NCBI RefSeq assembly: GCF_900106665.1
Contig: NZ_FNNA01000005.1
Location: 1 to 64,000 of the forward strand
Direction: 5' to 3'
Length of the DNA stretch: 64,000 bases
Source: Paracoccus sanguinis
GTDB lineage: Bacteria; Pseudomonadota; Alphaproteobacteria; Rhodobacterales; Rhodobacteraceae
The translations under genes were made by a program, and so were the position numbers. Position 1 is the first letter of the stretch. Every line of letters starts with the position of its first letter. Of the stretch, positions 8,357 through 17,496 are shown in pieces. The notes beneath the pieces are model-generated. The model had not been told where the DNA came from. It did no database searches and worked only from the letters and a program-made list of their open reading frames with translations.

Positions 8357-10156
8357 TCATTCCGCCGCCAGCGGCCGGGCGCTGCGCGCGCCGGGTTCGT
8401 AGAGCGGGAGTTCCACATCGAACACCGCACCGCCGCTGTCGCGGTTGTGCGCGGTCATCCGACCGCCGAAGTCGGCCACGATGCCCGATGAAATCGCAAG
8501 ACCAAGCCCCGTGCCCTCGCCCGGCTGCTTGGTCGTCCAGAAGGGTTCAAACAGCTTTTCGAGGTCCGCGACACCCGGCCCGTTGTCGCGCACCGACAAA
8601 TGCGCGTGAGACAGCCGGTCCACCACCAGCTCGATCGAGGGGTCGCGGACCCGCTTGGTCGCGTCCATCGCGTTGCGGATCAGGTTGATGATGACCTGTT
8701 CCAGCCGGATGCGGTCGCAGAGCACCATCACCGGCTCGCGCGGCAGCGAGCGTTGCAGGCGGACCCGGCGGTGGCGCAGCTGCGGCTCCATCATCGTGAG
8801 CGCGCCGGAAAGCGCCACGCGCAGGTCCACGGGCTCGAACGCCTCGCCGCCCTTGCGGGCATAGGACTTGAGCTGCCGGGTGATGGTCCCCATCCGCTCG
8901 AGCAGGTCGTCGATGCGCTGGAACGAGGTCAGCGCCTCGTCGCCGCGGTCACGCTCGATCAGCAGGCGGGCGCCGGCGAGATAGGTCTTCATCGCCGCCA
9001 GCGGCTGGTTCAGCTCGTGGCTGACGCCGGCCGACATCTCGCCCAGCGCGGCCAGCTTGGAGGCCTGCTGCACGGTCTGCTCGGCCACCCGCAGCTCGTT
9101 CTGGACCCGCTCGCGCTCGGCGATCTCACGCGTGAGGCGGCTGTTCAGCGCCCTCAGTTCCGCCGATTCGCGACGGTAGCGGGCCGACTGCACCCGGGCC
9201 CGGCGCGAGAGCACGTAGAACCCGGCGGCGAGCAGGATGGCGAAGCCCATGATCTCGAGCGCGAGGAAGGCGTTCACCCGCTCGCGGATCGAATCGAAGG
9301 TGGTGAAGAGCGTCATCCGCCAGCCGCGGAAGGGTATCCGCGTCTCGGACTGCATCACCGCCTTGCCGCGGACATAGGCATCCGCCGGGCGGGTGGACCA
9401 GTCCGCGGTGACTTGGAAGGCGCGTTCGATGGCCGAGGGGGCCGAGCGGACGGCGAGCGCGTCCTTGAGCGTCAGCCCGCGCCAGCGCGGCTCGGTCGAC
9501 AGGATGATCCGGCCCTCGCTGTCGGTGACGGCCACGGCGTCCGAGATCCCCGACCACGACCGCTCGAGCCGCGTGAGGTCGGCGCCGACGACGATCACCC
9601 CCAGCGTCTTGCCCTCGTGGACGATGGCGCGGGAATAGGTGAAGTCATAGCCGCCGGTCTCGGATTCGGACACGGTGAACACGGTGTCGTTGGTCCTGAG
9701 CGCATCGACGTAGAAGGGCGCGAGCACGTAGTTCGTGCCCAGCACCCGGCGGTCGGTGGCCCCCACCGTGCGGCCCGAGTTGTCGAGCAGCCGGATCGAG
9801 GCGGCGCCGATCTCTTTCTGCGCGCCGATCAGCCGGGCCGAGATGGTCGAATAGTCCTTGCCGTTGAGCGAGTTGATCAGCGCCGGGTCGCGGGCCAGCA
9901 GCAGCGGCACGACCGAGGTGCGCTGCAGTTCCGAGAGCAGGTTGCCGGTATAGAGCGCCGAGCGCAGTTCGGACCGGACGCGGGTGTTTTCCGAGAATCG
10001 GTCGGTGAGCCAGAGGTTCGTCCACCAGATCGCGCCGATGGCGGCGATCAGCAGGGTGACGATGCCGATCCGGTTGACGATGCGGAATCGCCCCGGCGTG
10101 CGCAACCGCATGGCGGCGCCGTCGGTGTCCTCGGTCAGGGGCGCCGCGTCGGTCAT
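8357..10156 (-). CDS. dctB: DctB-like sensor histidine kinase
   Basis: Membrane histidine kinase, 599 residues. The first transmembrane segment is about residues 31-52, then a periplasmic PDC-type sensor domain of about 240 residues, a second transmembrane segment near 295-315, a coiled-coil linker (RRESAELRALNSRLTREI), the dimerisation and phosphorylation helix with GVSHELNQPLAAMKTYLAG (histidine near 381), and an HK-type ATPase domain with DNGPGVADLEKLFEPFWTTK and GTGLGLAISSGI. This layout is that of DctB, which senses C4-dicarboxylates and phosphorylates DctD. I use the ATG at 10156; a TTG 12 codons earlier is possible. It is followed by dctD and sits 73 bp after purQ, which runs the same way. 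Confidence 0.85.
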   Translation of the reverse strand: MTDAAPLTEDTDGAAMRLRTPGRFRIVNRIGIVTLLIAAIGAIWWTNLWLTDRFSENTRVRSELRSALYTGNLLSELQRTSVVPLLLARDPALINSLNGKDYSTISARLIGAQKEIGAASIRLLDNSGRTVGATDRRVLGTNYVLAPFYVDALRTNDTVFTVSESETGGYDFTYSRAIVHEGKTLGVIVVGADLTRLERSWSGISDAVAVTDSEGRIILSTEPRWRGLTLKDALAVRSAPSAIERAFQVTADWSTRPADAYVRGKAVMQSETRIPFRGWRMTLFTTFDSIRERVNAFLALEIMGFAILLAAGFYVLSRRARVQSARYRRESAELRALNSRLTREIAERERVQNELRVAEQTVQQASKLAALGEMSAGVSHELNQPLAAMKTYLAGARLLIERDRGDEALTSFQRIDDLLERMGTITRQLKSYARKGGEAFEPVDLRVALSGALTMMEPQLRHRRVRLQRSLPREPVMVLCDRIRLEQVIINLIRNAMDATKRVRDPSIELVVDRLSHAHLSVRDNGPGVADLEKLFEPFWTTKQPGEGTGLGLAISSGIVADFGGRMTAHNRDSGGAVFDVELPLYEPGARSARPLAAE

Positions 10157-10229
10157 GGGCGGAAATCTAGGCGCAGGCGGGGCCTCGCTCAAGCGGGGTG
10201 CGTGCGAAGGGAGCCGGGGCGCCCCGCGC

Positions 10230-10898
10230 TCAGGCGGCGGCGGTCGCGTCCATCAGCCCGCGGAACAGCCGCGCGCCGTCGGCGCCGCCATGCGCGGCCT
10301 CGGCCGCGCGCTCGGGGTGGGGCATCATGCCGAGCACCCGGCGGTTCTCGGACAGCACGCCGGCGATGTCGGCGACCGAGCCGTTGATCGGCGTCGCATA
10401 GGTCAGCGCGATCCGCCCCTCGCCCTTGAGGCGGGCGAGGCCCTCGGGGTCGATCTGATAGTTGCCGTCGTGGTGGGCGACCGGCAGGCTCAGCCGCTCG
10501 CCGGCCGAGAAGGCGCCGAGGAACGGGTTGTCGCGGCTGGCGACCCGCAGCGTGGCGTCCTTGCAGACGAAGGTGAGGCCGGCGTTGCGCATCAGCGCGC
10601 CGGGCAGCAGGCCGAGCTCGGTCAGCACCTGGAAGCCGTTGCAGATCCCCAGCACCATGCCGCCGCGCCCGGCGTGGGCGCGGATCGCCGCCGCGATGGG
10701 CGAGCGCGCGGCGATCGCCCCGCAGCGCAGGTAGTCGCCGAACGAGAACCCGCCCGGCACCGCCACGAGGTCGGTGCCTGCCGGCAACGCGTCGTCCTTG
10801 TGCCAGACGCGGGCGACGTCGGCCCCGGCCGCGGCCAGGGCCACCGCAAGGTCGCGGTCGCAGTTCGACCCGGGAAAGGTGATGACGGCGGCTTTCAT
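10230..10898 (-). CDS. purQ: Phosphoribosylformylglycinamidine synthase subunit PurQ
   Basis: Glutaminase subunit of FGAM synthase, 222 residues, supplying ammonia to PurL in de novo purine synthesis. It begins with the conserved [15 protein letters not shown] and carries the class I amidotransferase triad: nucleophile cysteine in GICNGFQVL (about residue 86) and the histidine and glutamate of MMPHPERA near the C-terminus. [10 protein letters not shown] is another family hallmark. The ATG at 10898 matches the family start. Neither purS nor purL is adjacent inside the window; the plus-strand gene upstream is a metallo-hydrolase read divergently. Confidence 0.95.
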   Translation of the reverse strand: MKAAVITFPGSNCDRDLAVALAAAGADVARVWHKDDALPAGTDLVAVPGGFSFGDYLRCGAIAARSPIAAAIRAHAGRGGMVLGICNGFQVLTELGLLPGALMRNAGLTFVCKDATLRVASRDNPFLGAFSAGERLSLPVAHHDGNYQIDPEGLARLKGEGRIALTYATPINGSVADIAGVLSENRRVLGMMPHPERAAEAAHGGADGARLFRGLMDATAAA

Positions 10899-11027
10899 CG
10901 CGGCGGACTCCGAAACCATGCGGGTTGGGGTGGAGATAGCGCCGGGCGACCGGGTTGGGAAGGGCGGAACCGTGCCGCCGGGGGCGGGTTCGGCTTGAGG
11001 AGACATCTGACTGAAGGAGGAGCCGCC

Positions 11028-11819
11028 ATGCACCTGAGCCGACGCCAGACCCTCGCCGCCTGCGCCGCGGCCGCCGCCCTGCCCGGGGCGCTGTGGTCCC
11101 GCCCCGCCCGCGCCGCCGCGGCGATGCCCGCCGCCGCAAACCTGACGCCACCGGCGTTCCTGACCCCGATCGAGCACGCGAGCCTGATCCTGACGCTCGG
11201 CGGGCGGCGCATCGCCGTCGATCCGGTGGGCGATGCGGCCCGCTATGGCGCGGTCGAGGCGATCCTCGTCACCCACGAGCACCCCGACCACCTCGACCCC
11301 GAGACGCTGACGGCGCTCGCCGGCGACAGCGTGCCGCTGATCGTCAACCCCGCCGTCCACGCCAAGCTGCCCGAGGCGCTCAAGGCCCGCGCCACGGCGA
11401 TGGAGAACGGCGCCCAGGGCGACGTGCTGGGCCTGCCGCTGACCGCGGTGCCGGCCTACAACACCACCCCCGACCGGCTGCAGTATCACCCCAAGGGGCG
11501 CGACAACGGCTATGTGATCGACGCGCCCGAGGGGCGGATCTACGTCGCCGGCGACACCGAGGACACGCCCGAGTTCCGGGCCCAGACGGGCATCTCGCTG
11601 GCGCTGGTGCCGATGAACCTGCCCTACACCATGACGGCGGCGCAGGCGGCCTCGGGCGTGGCCGAGATGAACCCGCGCCGGGTCATCCCCTATCACCACC
11701 GCGGCACCAACCCGGCCGAGTTCGGGGCGCGGCTGGCGGCGATGGGCTCGCCCGTGCAGGTGCTGCTGCTCGACTGGTACCCGGAGGTCGCGGACCCCAC
11801 CGGCAAGGCGCCCGGCTAG
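11028..11819 (+). CDS. Tat-exported metallo-beta-lactamase-fold hydrolase
   Basis: A 263-residue UlaG-like metallo-hydrolase. The N-terminus [20 protein letters not shown] carries a twin-arginine motif (SRRQTL) before an alanine-rich hydrophobic stretch, so periplasmic export in folded form is expected. The metal site HEHPDHLD is near residue 85, followed by [10 protein letters not shown] (about 171) and [10 protein letters not shown] (about 224) with further ligands. The start is firm: AAGGAGGAGCC precedes the ATG at 11028. The substrate is unknown. It is divergent from purQ and convergent with icd, with a hairpin terminator between. Confidence 0.85.
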   Translation: MHLSRRQTLAACAAAAALPGALWSRPARAAAAMPAAANLTPPAFLTPIEHASLILTLGGRRIAVDPVGDAARYGAVEAILVTHEHPDHLDPETLTALAGDSVPLIVNPAVHAKLPEALKARATAMENGAQGDVLGLPLTAVPAYNTTPDRLQYHPKGRDNGYVIDAPEGRIYVAGDTEDTPEFRAQTGISLALVPMNLPYTMTAAQAASGVAEMNPRRVIPYHHRGTNPAEFGARLAAMGSPVQVLLLDWYPEVADPTGKAPG

Positions 11820-11848
11820 GCCCCGAACGGTCAGGGCCGAAAACGACA

Positions 11849-11880
11849 ACGGCCGGGCGCAGGGCCCGGCCGTCTTTCGC
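11849..11880. terminator. Bidirectional terminator between hydrolase and icd
   Basis: ACGGCCGGGC (11849-11858) and GCCCGGCCGT (11864-11873) form a perfect 10-bp stem with a 5-base loop. On the minus strand it is followed by GTTGTCGTTTTC, giving a terminator for icd 22 bp after its stop. On the plus strand it is followed by CTTTCGCC, a weaker tail for the hydrolase gene. Confidence 0.75.
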
Positions 11881-11894
11881 CTCGGCGCGCTGGA

Positions 11895-13109
11895 TCAGCC
11901 CGCCAGCGCCTTGTTCAGATACTCGTCCACCTTCTCGAGGTAGCCCATCGTGGTCAGCCATTTCTGGTCCGGCCCGACCAGCATGGCGAGGTCCTTGGTC
12001 ATGTGGCCGTCCTCGACCGCCTGCACGGTGACGCGCTCGAGCGTCTCGGCAAAGCGCTTGAGCTGGTCGTTGCCGTCCAGCTTCGCGCGGTGCTTGAGGC
12101 CGCCGGTCCAGGCGAAGATCGACGCGATCGAGTTGGTCGAAGTCTCCTTGCCCGCCTGGTGCTGGCGGTAGTGGCGCGTCACGGTGCCGTGCGCGGCCTC
12201 GGATTCCACGGTCTTCCCGTCCGGCGTCATCAGCACCGAGGTCATCAGGCCGAGCGAGCCGAAGCCCTGCGCCACGGTGTCCGACTGCACGTCGCCGTCG
12301 TAGTTCTTGCACGCCCAGACATAGCCGCCCGACCACTTGAGCGCCGAGGCCACCATGTCGTCGATCAGCCGGTGCTCATAGGTGATGCCGGCGGCCTTAA
12401 ACTTGTCGGCGAACTCGGCGTCGAACACCTCCTGGAACAGGTCCTTGAAGCGGCCGTCATAGGCCTTGAGGATGGTGTTCTTGGTCGAGAGATAGACCGG
12501 ATAGCCGCGGTTCAGGCCGTAGTTCATCGACGCCCGCGCGAAGTCGCGGATCGAATCGTCGAGGTTGTACATCGCCATGGCGACGCCCGAGGACGGGGCC
12601 TGGAAGACCTCGTGCTCGATCGTCTCGCCGTCCTCGCCGACGAACCTGATCGTCAGCGTGCCCTTGCCGGGGAAGCGGAAGTCGGTGGCCTTGTACTGGT
12701 CGCCGAAGGCGTGGCGGCCGACGATGATCGGCTGGGTCCAGCCCGGCACCAGCCGCGGCACGTTCTTGCAGATGATCGGCTCGCGGAAGATCACGCCGCC
12801 GAGGATGTTGCGGATCGTGCCGTTCGGCGACTTCCACATCTTCTTGAGGCCGAACTCTTCGACGCGGGCCTCGTCGGGGGTGATGGTCGCGCATTTGACG
12901 CCGACGCCGTACTGCTTGATCGCGTTGGCCGCATCGACCGTGATCTGGTCCTCGGTCCGGTCGCGCTCTTCGATCCCGAGGTCGTAGTATTTCAGGTCGA
13001 TGTCGAGATAGGGCAGGATCAGCTTCTGCTTGATGAAGTCCCAGATGATCCGGGTCATCTCGTCGCCGTCGAGTTCGACGACGGGGTTGTCTACCTTGAT
13101 CTTGGTCAT
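11895..13109 (-). CDS. icd: NADP-dependent isocitrate dehydrogenase
   Basis: Homodimeric, eukaryote-like NADP isocitrate dehydrogenase, 404 residues, converting isocitrate to 2-oxoglutarate in the TCA cycle. Landmarks are [17 protein letters not shown] at the N-terminus, the substrate loop [13 protein letters not shown] (about residue 92), [19 protein letters not shown] (metal-binding aspartates, about 271) and [16 protein letters not shown] (NADP site, about 309). The ATG at 13109 gives the family N-terminus. It is transcribed alone and ends at a good hairpin. An inverted repeat lies about 80 bp upstream of the start. Confidence 0.97.
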   Translation of the reverse strand: MTKIKVDNPVVELDGDEMTRIIWDFIKQKLILPYLDIDLKYYDLGIEERDRTEDQITVDAANAIKQYGVGVKCATITPDEARVEEFGLKKMWKSPNGTIRNILGGVIFREPIICKNVPRLVPGWTQPIIVGRHAFGDQYKATDFRFPGKGTLTIRFVGEDGETIEHEVFQAPSSGVAMAMYNLDDSIRDFARASMNYGLNRGYPVYLSTKNTILKAYDGRFKDLFQEVFDAEFADKFKAAGITYEHRLIDDMVASALKWSGGYVWACKNYDGDVQSDTVAQGFGSLGLMTSVLMTPDGKTVESEAAHGTVTRHYRQHQAGKETSTNSIASIFAWTGGLKHRAKLDGNDQLKRFAETLERVTVQAVEDGHMTKDLAMLVGPDQKWLTTMGYLEKVDEYLNKALAG

Positions 13110-13185
13110 GGGGCGCCCCTCGGGTCTGCGGAATCGGATGGGTTCGTCGCGCGCGTCATAGCGCAGGACGCGGCCGAGGGAAAGG

Positions 13186-13207
13186 GTTGTATGCCGTGGT
13201 ATACAAC
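13186..13207. promoter_or_regulatory. Inverted repeat upstream of icd
   Basis: GTTGTAT (13186-13192) and ATACAAC (13201-13207) form a perfect 7-bp inverted repeat with an 8-base spacer, 77 to 98 bp upstream of the icd ATG. TTGTATAC-type half sites are common among GntR-family operators, so this may be a regulator site for icd or for the divergent secreted-protein gene (inference). Confidence 0.35.
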
Positions 13208-13281
13208 TCTCGCCGACGGGTTCGTGAGCGGCGCGCCGGTCCGGGGGTGCTAGGCTGGCGCGACTCGGCCCGAGGTGCCCC

Positions 13282-13677
13282 ATGCAACGCCTGATCCTCG
13301 CCCTCTGCCTTGCCGCGACGCCTGCGGCGGCTGCGCCCTGCTGCGATCCGGCGAGTCCGTTCCGCGAAGGCGAGGCGATGCCCGCGACCAACGCCACCTG
13401 CACGACGCTGCCCGGCTGGGCGGCGCAAGCACCCCGGACCGAGGCGCGCATCTCGATGGCGATCGAGGGGCGGGTGACCTCGGCCGAGGCCGACGAGGTG
13501 CTCGCCTATGTGGCGATGTGCGAGGATGCGCCGATGACGGTCGTCTGCGTGACTTACCTGCCGCTCGCGCACGGCCCGGGCGACTGGCTGGTGCTGGCGG
13601 GCGGCTACAACCGGGCCGAACCGGGGCTGGTGGTGCTCGACCCCTGCCTGCCGTTCGCGCCCGACCCGGGCGGCTGA
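13282..13677 (+). CDS. Small secreted cysteine-containing protein, function unknown
   Basis: A 131-residue protein with a clean signal peptide ([18 protein letters not shown], cleavage likely after residue 18) and a mature part beginning PCCDPASPF. The mature chain has six cysteines (CC near 20, one near 40, CED near 80, VVCV near 88, PCL near the end), enough for disulfides in the periplasm. I do not recognise a family. It is divergent from icd and convergent with the copper-type gene at 13731-14351, so it may be an envelope protein of the same locus (inference). Confidence 0.55.
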   Translation: MQRLILALCLAATPAAAAPCCDPASPFREGEAMPATNATCTTLPGWAAQAPRTEARISMAIEGRVTSAEADEVLAYVAMCEDAPMTVVCVTYLPLAHGPGDWLVLAGGYNRAEPGLVVLDPCLPFAPDPGG

Positions 13678-13730
13678 TCCGCGAGGGCGGGTGGACCGCC
13701 CCCGCGCGGGGACGATCCGTAGTCCGATGC

Positions 13731-14351
13731 TCAGGGCTTGGCGGGCGCCGCGCCGTGGTCGTGGGCCGGGGCCGCGTGGTCGTGGGCCGCCGGGGCCGCC
13801 GGCGCCATCGCGGCGTGATCGTGCCCGGCCTCGGCCGGGGCCGCGGTGACGGTCAGCCGGGGGGCGGGGTAGCGCGGCTCGGGCTGGCCGGGGACGGCGA
13901 CCTCGGTCCAGGCCACCTGCCCGTTGGCGCAGGTCTGCGTCACCGGCACCACCAGCTCGGTGCCCGGCGCCAGCTCGGGGCCGACCGCGGCGCGGAAGGC
14001 GAACTCGTCGTACCAGGCGTCGGGCAGCTCGCCCGTCCAGGTGATCTTGCGGACCCCCTCGGTCATCACCTTGCCGTGGTTGTCATAGGGCGTCGCATAG
14101 GCGCCGGTCTCGGTGGCCAGCGTCCAGTCGGCCTTGGGCATGGGCTTCGCGGCATAGAGCCCCTCGGGCAGCTCGATCGCCACGGTCAGCGTGGCCTGCC
14201 CGTCGCAGCCATGCGGTACGCGCAGCACGATCTTGGCGGTCTTGCCGGCGGCGACCTCGGGCGTCTCGAAGCTGGCGTGGGCCTGGGCGGAGAGCGGGGC
14301 GGCCAGGGCCGCGGCCACGGCGAGCGCCGCGGTCAGGAGTTGGGTTTTCAT
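13731..14351 (-). CDS. YcnI/DUF1775-type copper-binding periplasmic protein
   Basis: A 206-residue secreted protein. The signal peptide ends ...LSAQA, so the mature protein would start HASFETPEVAAGK. An N-terminal histidine right after the cleavage site is the copper-binding feature of YcnI-type domains. The domain continues with VLRVPHGCDGQATL and ITWTGELPDAWYDEFAFR, both typical of DUF1775. The C-terminal tail is histidine-rich (AGHDHAAMAP, AAHDHAAPAHDHGAA), likely extra metal ligands. It follows a DUF2946-type gene by 61 bp on the same strand; the pair resembles copper-handling envelope loci. Confidence 0.85.
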   Translation of the reverse strand: MKTQLLTAALAVAAALAAPLSAQAHASFETPEVAAGKTAKIVLRVPHGCDGQATLTVAIELPEGLYAAKPMPKADWTLATETGAYATPYDNHGKVMTEGVRKITWTGELPDAWYDEFAFRAAVGPELAPGTELVVPVTQTCANGQVAWTEVAVPGQPEPRYPAPRLTVTAAPAEAGHDHAAMAPAAPAAHDHAAPAHDHGAAPAKP

Positions 14352-14412
14352 CTGGATGTGTCCTTGAAGATCGTGGGTCGGTGCGGCCCCTCGGGGGCCG
14401 CCGTGTCGATCA

Positions 14413-14757
14413 TCAGGCGCGCGGCGGGCCGCAGGCGAAGGGACAGGGGCGGGGGCGCACCAGCGCGAGCCGGGGCGCGGCGCGCCGCCGCGACACCCGC
14501 CGCACCCGCGCCAGCGGCCGGGCCGGGACGGGGCCGGGCGCGCCGGGCAGCCCGGCGGCCAGCACGCAGGCCAGGCAATGGGGATAGTCGCCCGGGGCGT
14601 CGGGAGTGGCCGGCGCATGGCCGCAGATCTCGCCCATGACCGCGAGCGCGCCGGGCGGGTTCATCGCGGACACCGGCATCGCGCCGGGCCACGCCAGCGC
14701 CAGCAGCGCGAGCAGCGCCAGCAGGCGCGAGACGAAGGGGAACGGGGCGCGGGTCAT
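14413..14757 (-). CDS. DUF2946-like small membrane or secreted protein
   Basis: A 114-residue protein with a hydrophobic N-terminal segment (LLALLALLALAWPGAMPV) and a cysteine/histidine cluster: EICGHAP and YPHCLACVLAAGLPG, resembling DUF2946 proteins that accompany copper genes. The C-terminal third is arginine- and proline-rich with two cysteines. The start is the first ATG of the frame, and the gene precedes the YcnI-type gene by 61 bp, so an operon is likely. Family assignment is tentative because the matching region is short. Confidence 0.6.
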   Translation of the reverse strand: MTRAPFPFVSRLLALLALLALAWPGAMPVSAMNPPGALAVMGEICGHAPATPDAPGDYPHCLACVLAAGLPGAPGPVPARPLARVRRVSRRRAAPRLALVRPRPCPFACGPPRA

Positions 14758-14835
14758 CGCGCCATGCCGTGCCGCGCCGTGGCGGTGCGGGCCTTGCCCA
14801 AAGTCAACGTCTCGCCCCGGCTCAGAAAAATTGCG

Positions 14836-15468
14836 TCAGGAAAAATACCGCTCGGCCCGGGTCCAGAGCCAGCCCCAGAGCCGCGGCGCCCCGCGCTCGA
14901 CCCGGGCGCCGACGAGCCTCAGGAACCCCTCGCGCTCGACCCCGTAGTCGCGCCAGCCGCGGCCGTCATTGGCGAGGATGTGGGCTACCGGCTGCGCCCG
15001 GTCGAGCGCCTTGGCGAAGATCGCGTCGGGGGTCTGAACGGCCTCGAACTCGGCCCAGAGCGCGCGGAACTCGGTCGCCTGGTCGGGCGGCAGCAGGCCG
15101 AAGATGCGGTCAGCGGCGGCCTCCTCGGCGGCGGCCTGGGCGAAGGGGTCGTAGTCGCCGTGGATCGGGGCGTCGCCGGCGTCGATCTCGACCAGGTCGT
15201 GCAGGATCAGCATCCGCATCACCCGGTCGATCCGCACCCCCTCGGGCGCCTGGTCGGCCAGCACCATCGCATAGAGCGCGAGGTGCCAGCTGTGCTCGCC
15301 CGAGTTCTCGGGGCGCGAGCCGTCGACCAGCGTCGTGGCCCGCAGCACGTGCTTGAGCCGGTCGGCCTCGAGCAGGAACGCCATCTGCCGGTCGAGCCGC
15401 GCGGCGGCGTCTGCCTCGTCCAGTTGCCCCGGACTCCGGGGCGGGGCCCCGGGGGCGCCGTCGCTCAC
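14836..15468 (-). CDS. HD-domain phosphohydrolase (YfbR/HDDC2-like)
   Basis: A 210-residue HD-superfamily protein. The metal ligands are visible in ENSGEHSWHLALYAMVLAD (first histidines) and LILHDLVEIDAGDAP (the HD pair), the arrangement of 5'-deoxynucleotidases of the YfbR/HDDC2 group, which hydrolyse deoxynucleoside monophosphates. The start is a GTG at 15468 whose last bases overlap the stop codon of the alpha/beta hydrolase (GTGA), so translation is coupled. A second, distinct HD protein is encoded at 55421-56071. The exact substrate is inferred only from family. Confidence 0.8.
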   Translation of the reverse strand: MSDGAPGAPPRSPGQLDEADAAARLDRQMAFLLEADRLKHVLRATTLVDGSRPENSGEHSWHLALYAMVLADQAPEGVRIDRVMRMLILHDLVEIDAGDAPIHGDYDPFAQAAAEEAAADRIFGLLPPDQATEFRALWAEFEAVQTPDAIFAKALDRAQPVAHILANDGRGWRDYGVEREGFLRLVGARVERGAPRLWGWLWTRAERYFS

Positions 15469-16124
15469 CGCGTGGTCTCGGTCAGGCGGCGGCGGACGTA
15501 GGTCTGCACCGTCTCGATCATCGGCGCCATGTGCGCCTCGTCGTCGCGGAAGAAGTGGTCCGCGCCCTCGATCTCGGTGTGGGTGACGGTGATCCCCTTC
15601 TGCTCGCGCAGCTTGGCGACCAGCGCGTGGGTGTCCTTCGGCGGCGCCACCCGGTCGGCGGTGCCGTTGATGATGATCCCCGAGGACGGGCAGGGCGCGA
15701 GGAAGCTGAAGTCGTACATGTTCGCCGGCGGCGCGACCGAGACGAAGCCGGTGATCTCGGGCCGCCGCATCAGAAGCTGCATCCCGATCCACGCGCCGAA
15801 GCTGAAGCCCGCGACCCAGCAGTGCTTCGAGTTCGGGTTCAGCGCCTGCAGGTAGTCGAGCGCCGAGGCCGCGTCCGAGAGCTCGCCCACGCCCTGGTCG
15901 AACTCTCCCTGGCTGCGGCCCACGCCGCGGAAGTTGAAGCGCAGGACGGTGAAGCCCATGCGGTGGAAGGCATAGTGCAGGTTGTAGACGACGCGGTTGT
16001 TCATCGTCCCGCCGTACTGGGGGTGCGGGTGCAGGACGATGGCGATGGGGGCGTCGGGTTTGGCCTGCCGGTGGTAGCGGCCCTCGAGACGGCCTTCGGG
16101 TCCGGGAAAGATCAGTTCGGGCAT
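15465..16124 (-). CDS. Alpha/beta hydrolase
   Basis: A 219-residue cytoplasmic alpha/beta hydrolase. The fold is shown by VLHPHPQYGGTMNNRVV (strand 3 region), FNFRGVGRSQGEFD, the nucleophile elbow AGFSFGAWIGMQ (serine near residue 106), IIINGTADRVAPP (acid) and EGADHFFRDDE (catalytic histidine near the end). The substrate is unknown. It overlaps the downstream HD hydrolase by four bases (GTGA) and is divergent from iscR. Confidence 0.85.
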   Translation of the reverse strand: MPELIFPGPEGRLEGRYHRQAKPDAPIAIVLHPHPQYGGTMNNRVVYNLHYAFHRMGFTVLRFNFRGVGRSQGEFDQGVGELSDAASALDYLQALNPNSKHCWVAGFSFGAWIGMQLLMRRPEITGFVSVAPPANMYDFSFLAPCPSSGIIINGTADRVAPPKDTHALVAKLREQKGITVTHTEIEGADHFFRDDEAHMAPMIETVQTYVRRRLTETTR

Positions 16125-16407
16125 GGTTCCTCAACTGGGATGGCCGCGGCAGATCGACGCTGGCTCGGGTGGCTCAAGGGCGGCTTTCTTGACGCTTGAG
16201 CCCGCGGACCTTAGACGGGACTTGGATGGCGCGGGCCGGTTTCGCAAGACCGGGTCGGCGCGGGCTTAGCGCAGGCCCCGCGCGCGCGTCAATCGCCGCG
16301 CACCCCGACCGCAGCCGCATCGGGCCCCACGACCGCGCCCCGTGGGCGATCCGGGTCAGAGGGCCGGTCACGCGGGTGCGCACGGAACGAACGAGCAGAG
16401 GCACCGG

Positions 16408-16863
16408 ATGAAGCTGTCCACCAAGGGGCGTTACGCGATGGTCGCGCTGGTCGACCTGGCCAACAGCCCCGGCAACCTGACCACGCTGGCCGAGATCTCG
16501 CGCCGGCAGGACATCTCGCTGCCGTATCTCGAACAGCTGTTCGTGCGCCTGCGCCGCGCCGGGCTGGTGGACAGCGTGCGCGGCCCGGGCGGCGGCTACC
16601 GCCTCGCCCGCGCGGCCGAGGAGATCAGCGTGGCCGAGGTGCTGGGCGCGGTGGACGAGACGGTCAGCGCGCTGCACGTCGGCGCGGGTGCCTCGGGCGG
16701 GCAGAGCGGGACCGAGGTGCAATCGCGCACCAACCGGCTGTGGGAAGGGCTGTCGGCCCATGTCTACGTCTTCCTGCATAACACGAGCCTGGCCGCGGTG
16801 GCCCGCGACTCGCTGGCGCCCTGTCCAGCGGTCCCGGCGATCCTGTCGGTGGTGGACGACTGA
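16408..16863 (+). CDS. iscR: Rrf2-family regulator IscR, single-cysteine type
   Basis: A 151-residue Rrf2 winged-helix repressor. The N-terminus MKLSTKGRYAMVALVDLA, the recognition helix QDISLPYLEQLFVRLRRAGL and the wing VRGPGGGYRLAR are typical of IscR. Only one cysteine is present (APCPAV, about residue 142), not the three-cysteine cluster site of E. coli IscR. The IscR studied in Rhodobacter sphaeroides is likewise a single-cysteine type, so cluster binding may use unusual ligands. The ATG at 16408 is the family start. In relatives iscR usually heads the suf operon; here the next gene encodes a CAP-domain lipoprotein. Confidence 0.92.
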   Translation: MKLSTKGRYAMVALVDLANSPGNLTTLAEISRRQDISLPYLEQLFVRLRRAGLVDSVRGPGGGYRLARAAEEISVAEVLGAVDETVSALHVGAGASGGQSGTEVQSRTNRLWEGLSAHVYVFLHNTSLAAVARDSLAPCPAVPAILSVVDD

Positions 16864-16980
16864 CGGGCGCCGCGGGGGCCAACGACGCGCCCACGCGTCA
16901 CGTCCTCCGATCACCGAGATTTTCCTTTGAACGCCCCGCTTGCCTTGGGTAAGCGGGAAAAAAACATCGGGGCAGTCACC

Positions 16981-17496
16981 ATGAACAGGATCACCCTTGC
17001 CGCCGCGGCTGCGCTGATGGCGCTGGCCGGGTGCAGCTTTGGCCCGCGGGCGCCGCAGCTTGGCCCGGACGGGCAGCCGCTGCCGGTCGCCTATCGCATC
17101 TCGGCCCGCGACAATGCCGAGATCCCCACGCGCATCCTCACGCAGGTCAACCTGCTCAGGGCGCAGTCGGGGATGCCGGCGCTGACGCTGAGCCCGCAGC
17201 TCTCCGCCGCGGCCATGGCCCACTCGCGCGACATGTCGGCGCAGAACCGGGCCTGGCACTTCGGCTCGGACGGGTCCTCGCCGCTCGACCGGGCGCAGCG
17301 GCAGGGCTACGCCGGGCATCTGCTGGGCGAGAACATCTCGGAGACCTACGAGAACGAGATCGCCGCGCTCTCGGGCTGGATGCAGACCCGCGACACCCGC
17401 GACGTGCTGATGGACCCGACCGCGAAGGAGCTCGGGATGGGGTGGTTCCAGGAGCCGGGGAACAAGATCTGGTGGACGGCGCTGGTCGGCGGGTGA
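16981..17496 (+). CDS. CAP/SCP-domain lipoprotein
   Basis: A 171-residue envelope protein with a lipoprotein signal (LMALAGC, lipidated cysteine at residue 18) followed by a CAP (SCP/PR-1-like) domain: QVNLLRAQSGMPALTL, the histidine helix AAAMAHSRDMSAQNRAWHF, GHLLGENISETY and MGWFQEPGNKIWWTALVGG at the C-terminus. Bacterial CAP proteins are secreted and mostly of unknown function. The ATG at 16981 is chosen because the signal peptide starts there; an upstream in-frame start would bury it. A 7-bp inverted repeat lies 24-46 bp before the start. It lies 117 bp after iscR. Confidence 0.85.
   Translation: MNRITLAAAAALMALAGCSFGPRAPQLGPDGQPLPVAYRISARDNAEIPTRILTQVNLLRAQSGMPALTLSPQLSAAAMAHSRDMSAQNRAWHFGSDGSSPLDRAQRQGYAGHLLGENISETYENEIAALSGWMQTRDTRDVLMDPTAKELGMGWFQEPGNKIWWTALVGG

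Noticed and set aside
16935..16957. Hairpin CCCGCTT...AAGCGGG before the CAP gene as an iscR terminator
   Set aside because: The stem is followed by a run of A, not T, on the plus strand, so it does not fit rho-independent termination of iscR; it could still be a leader structure.
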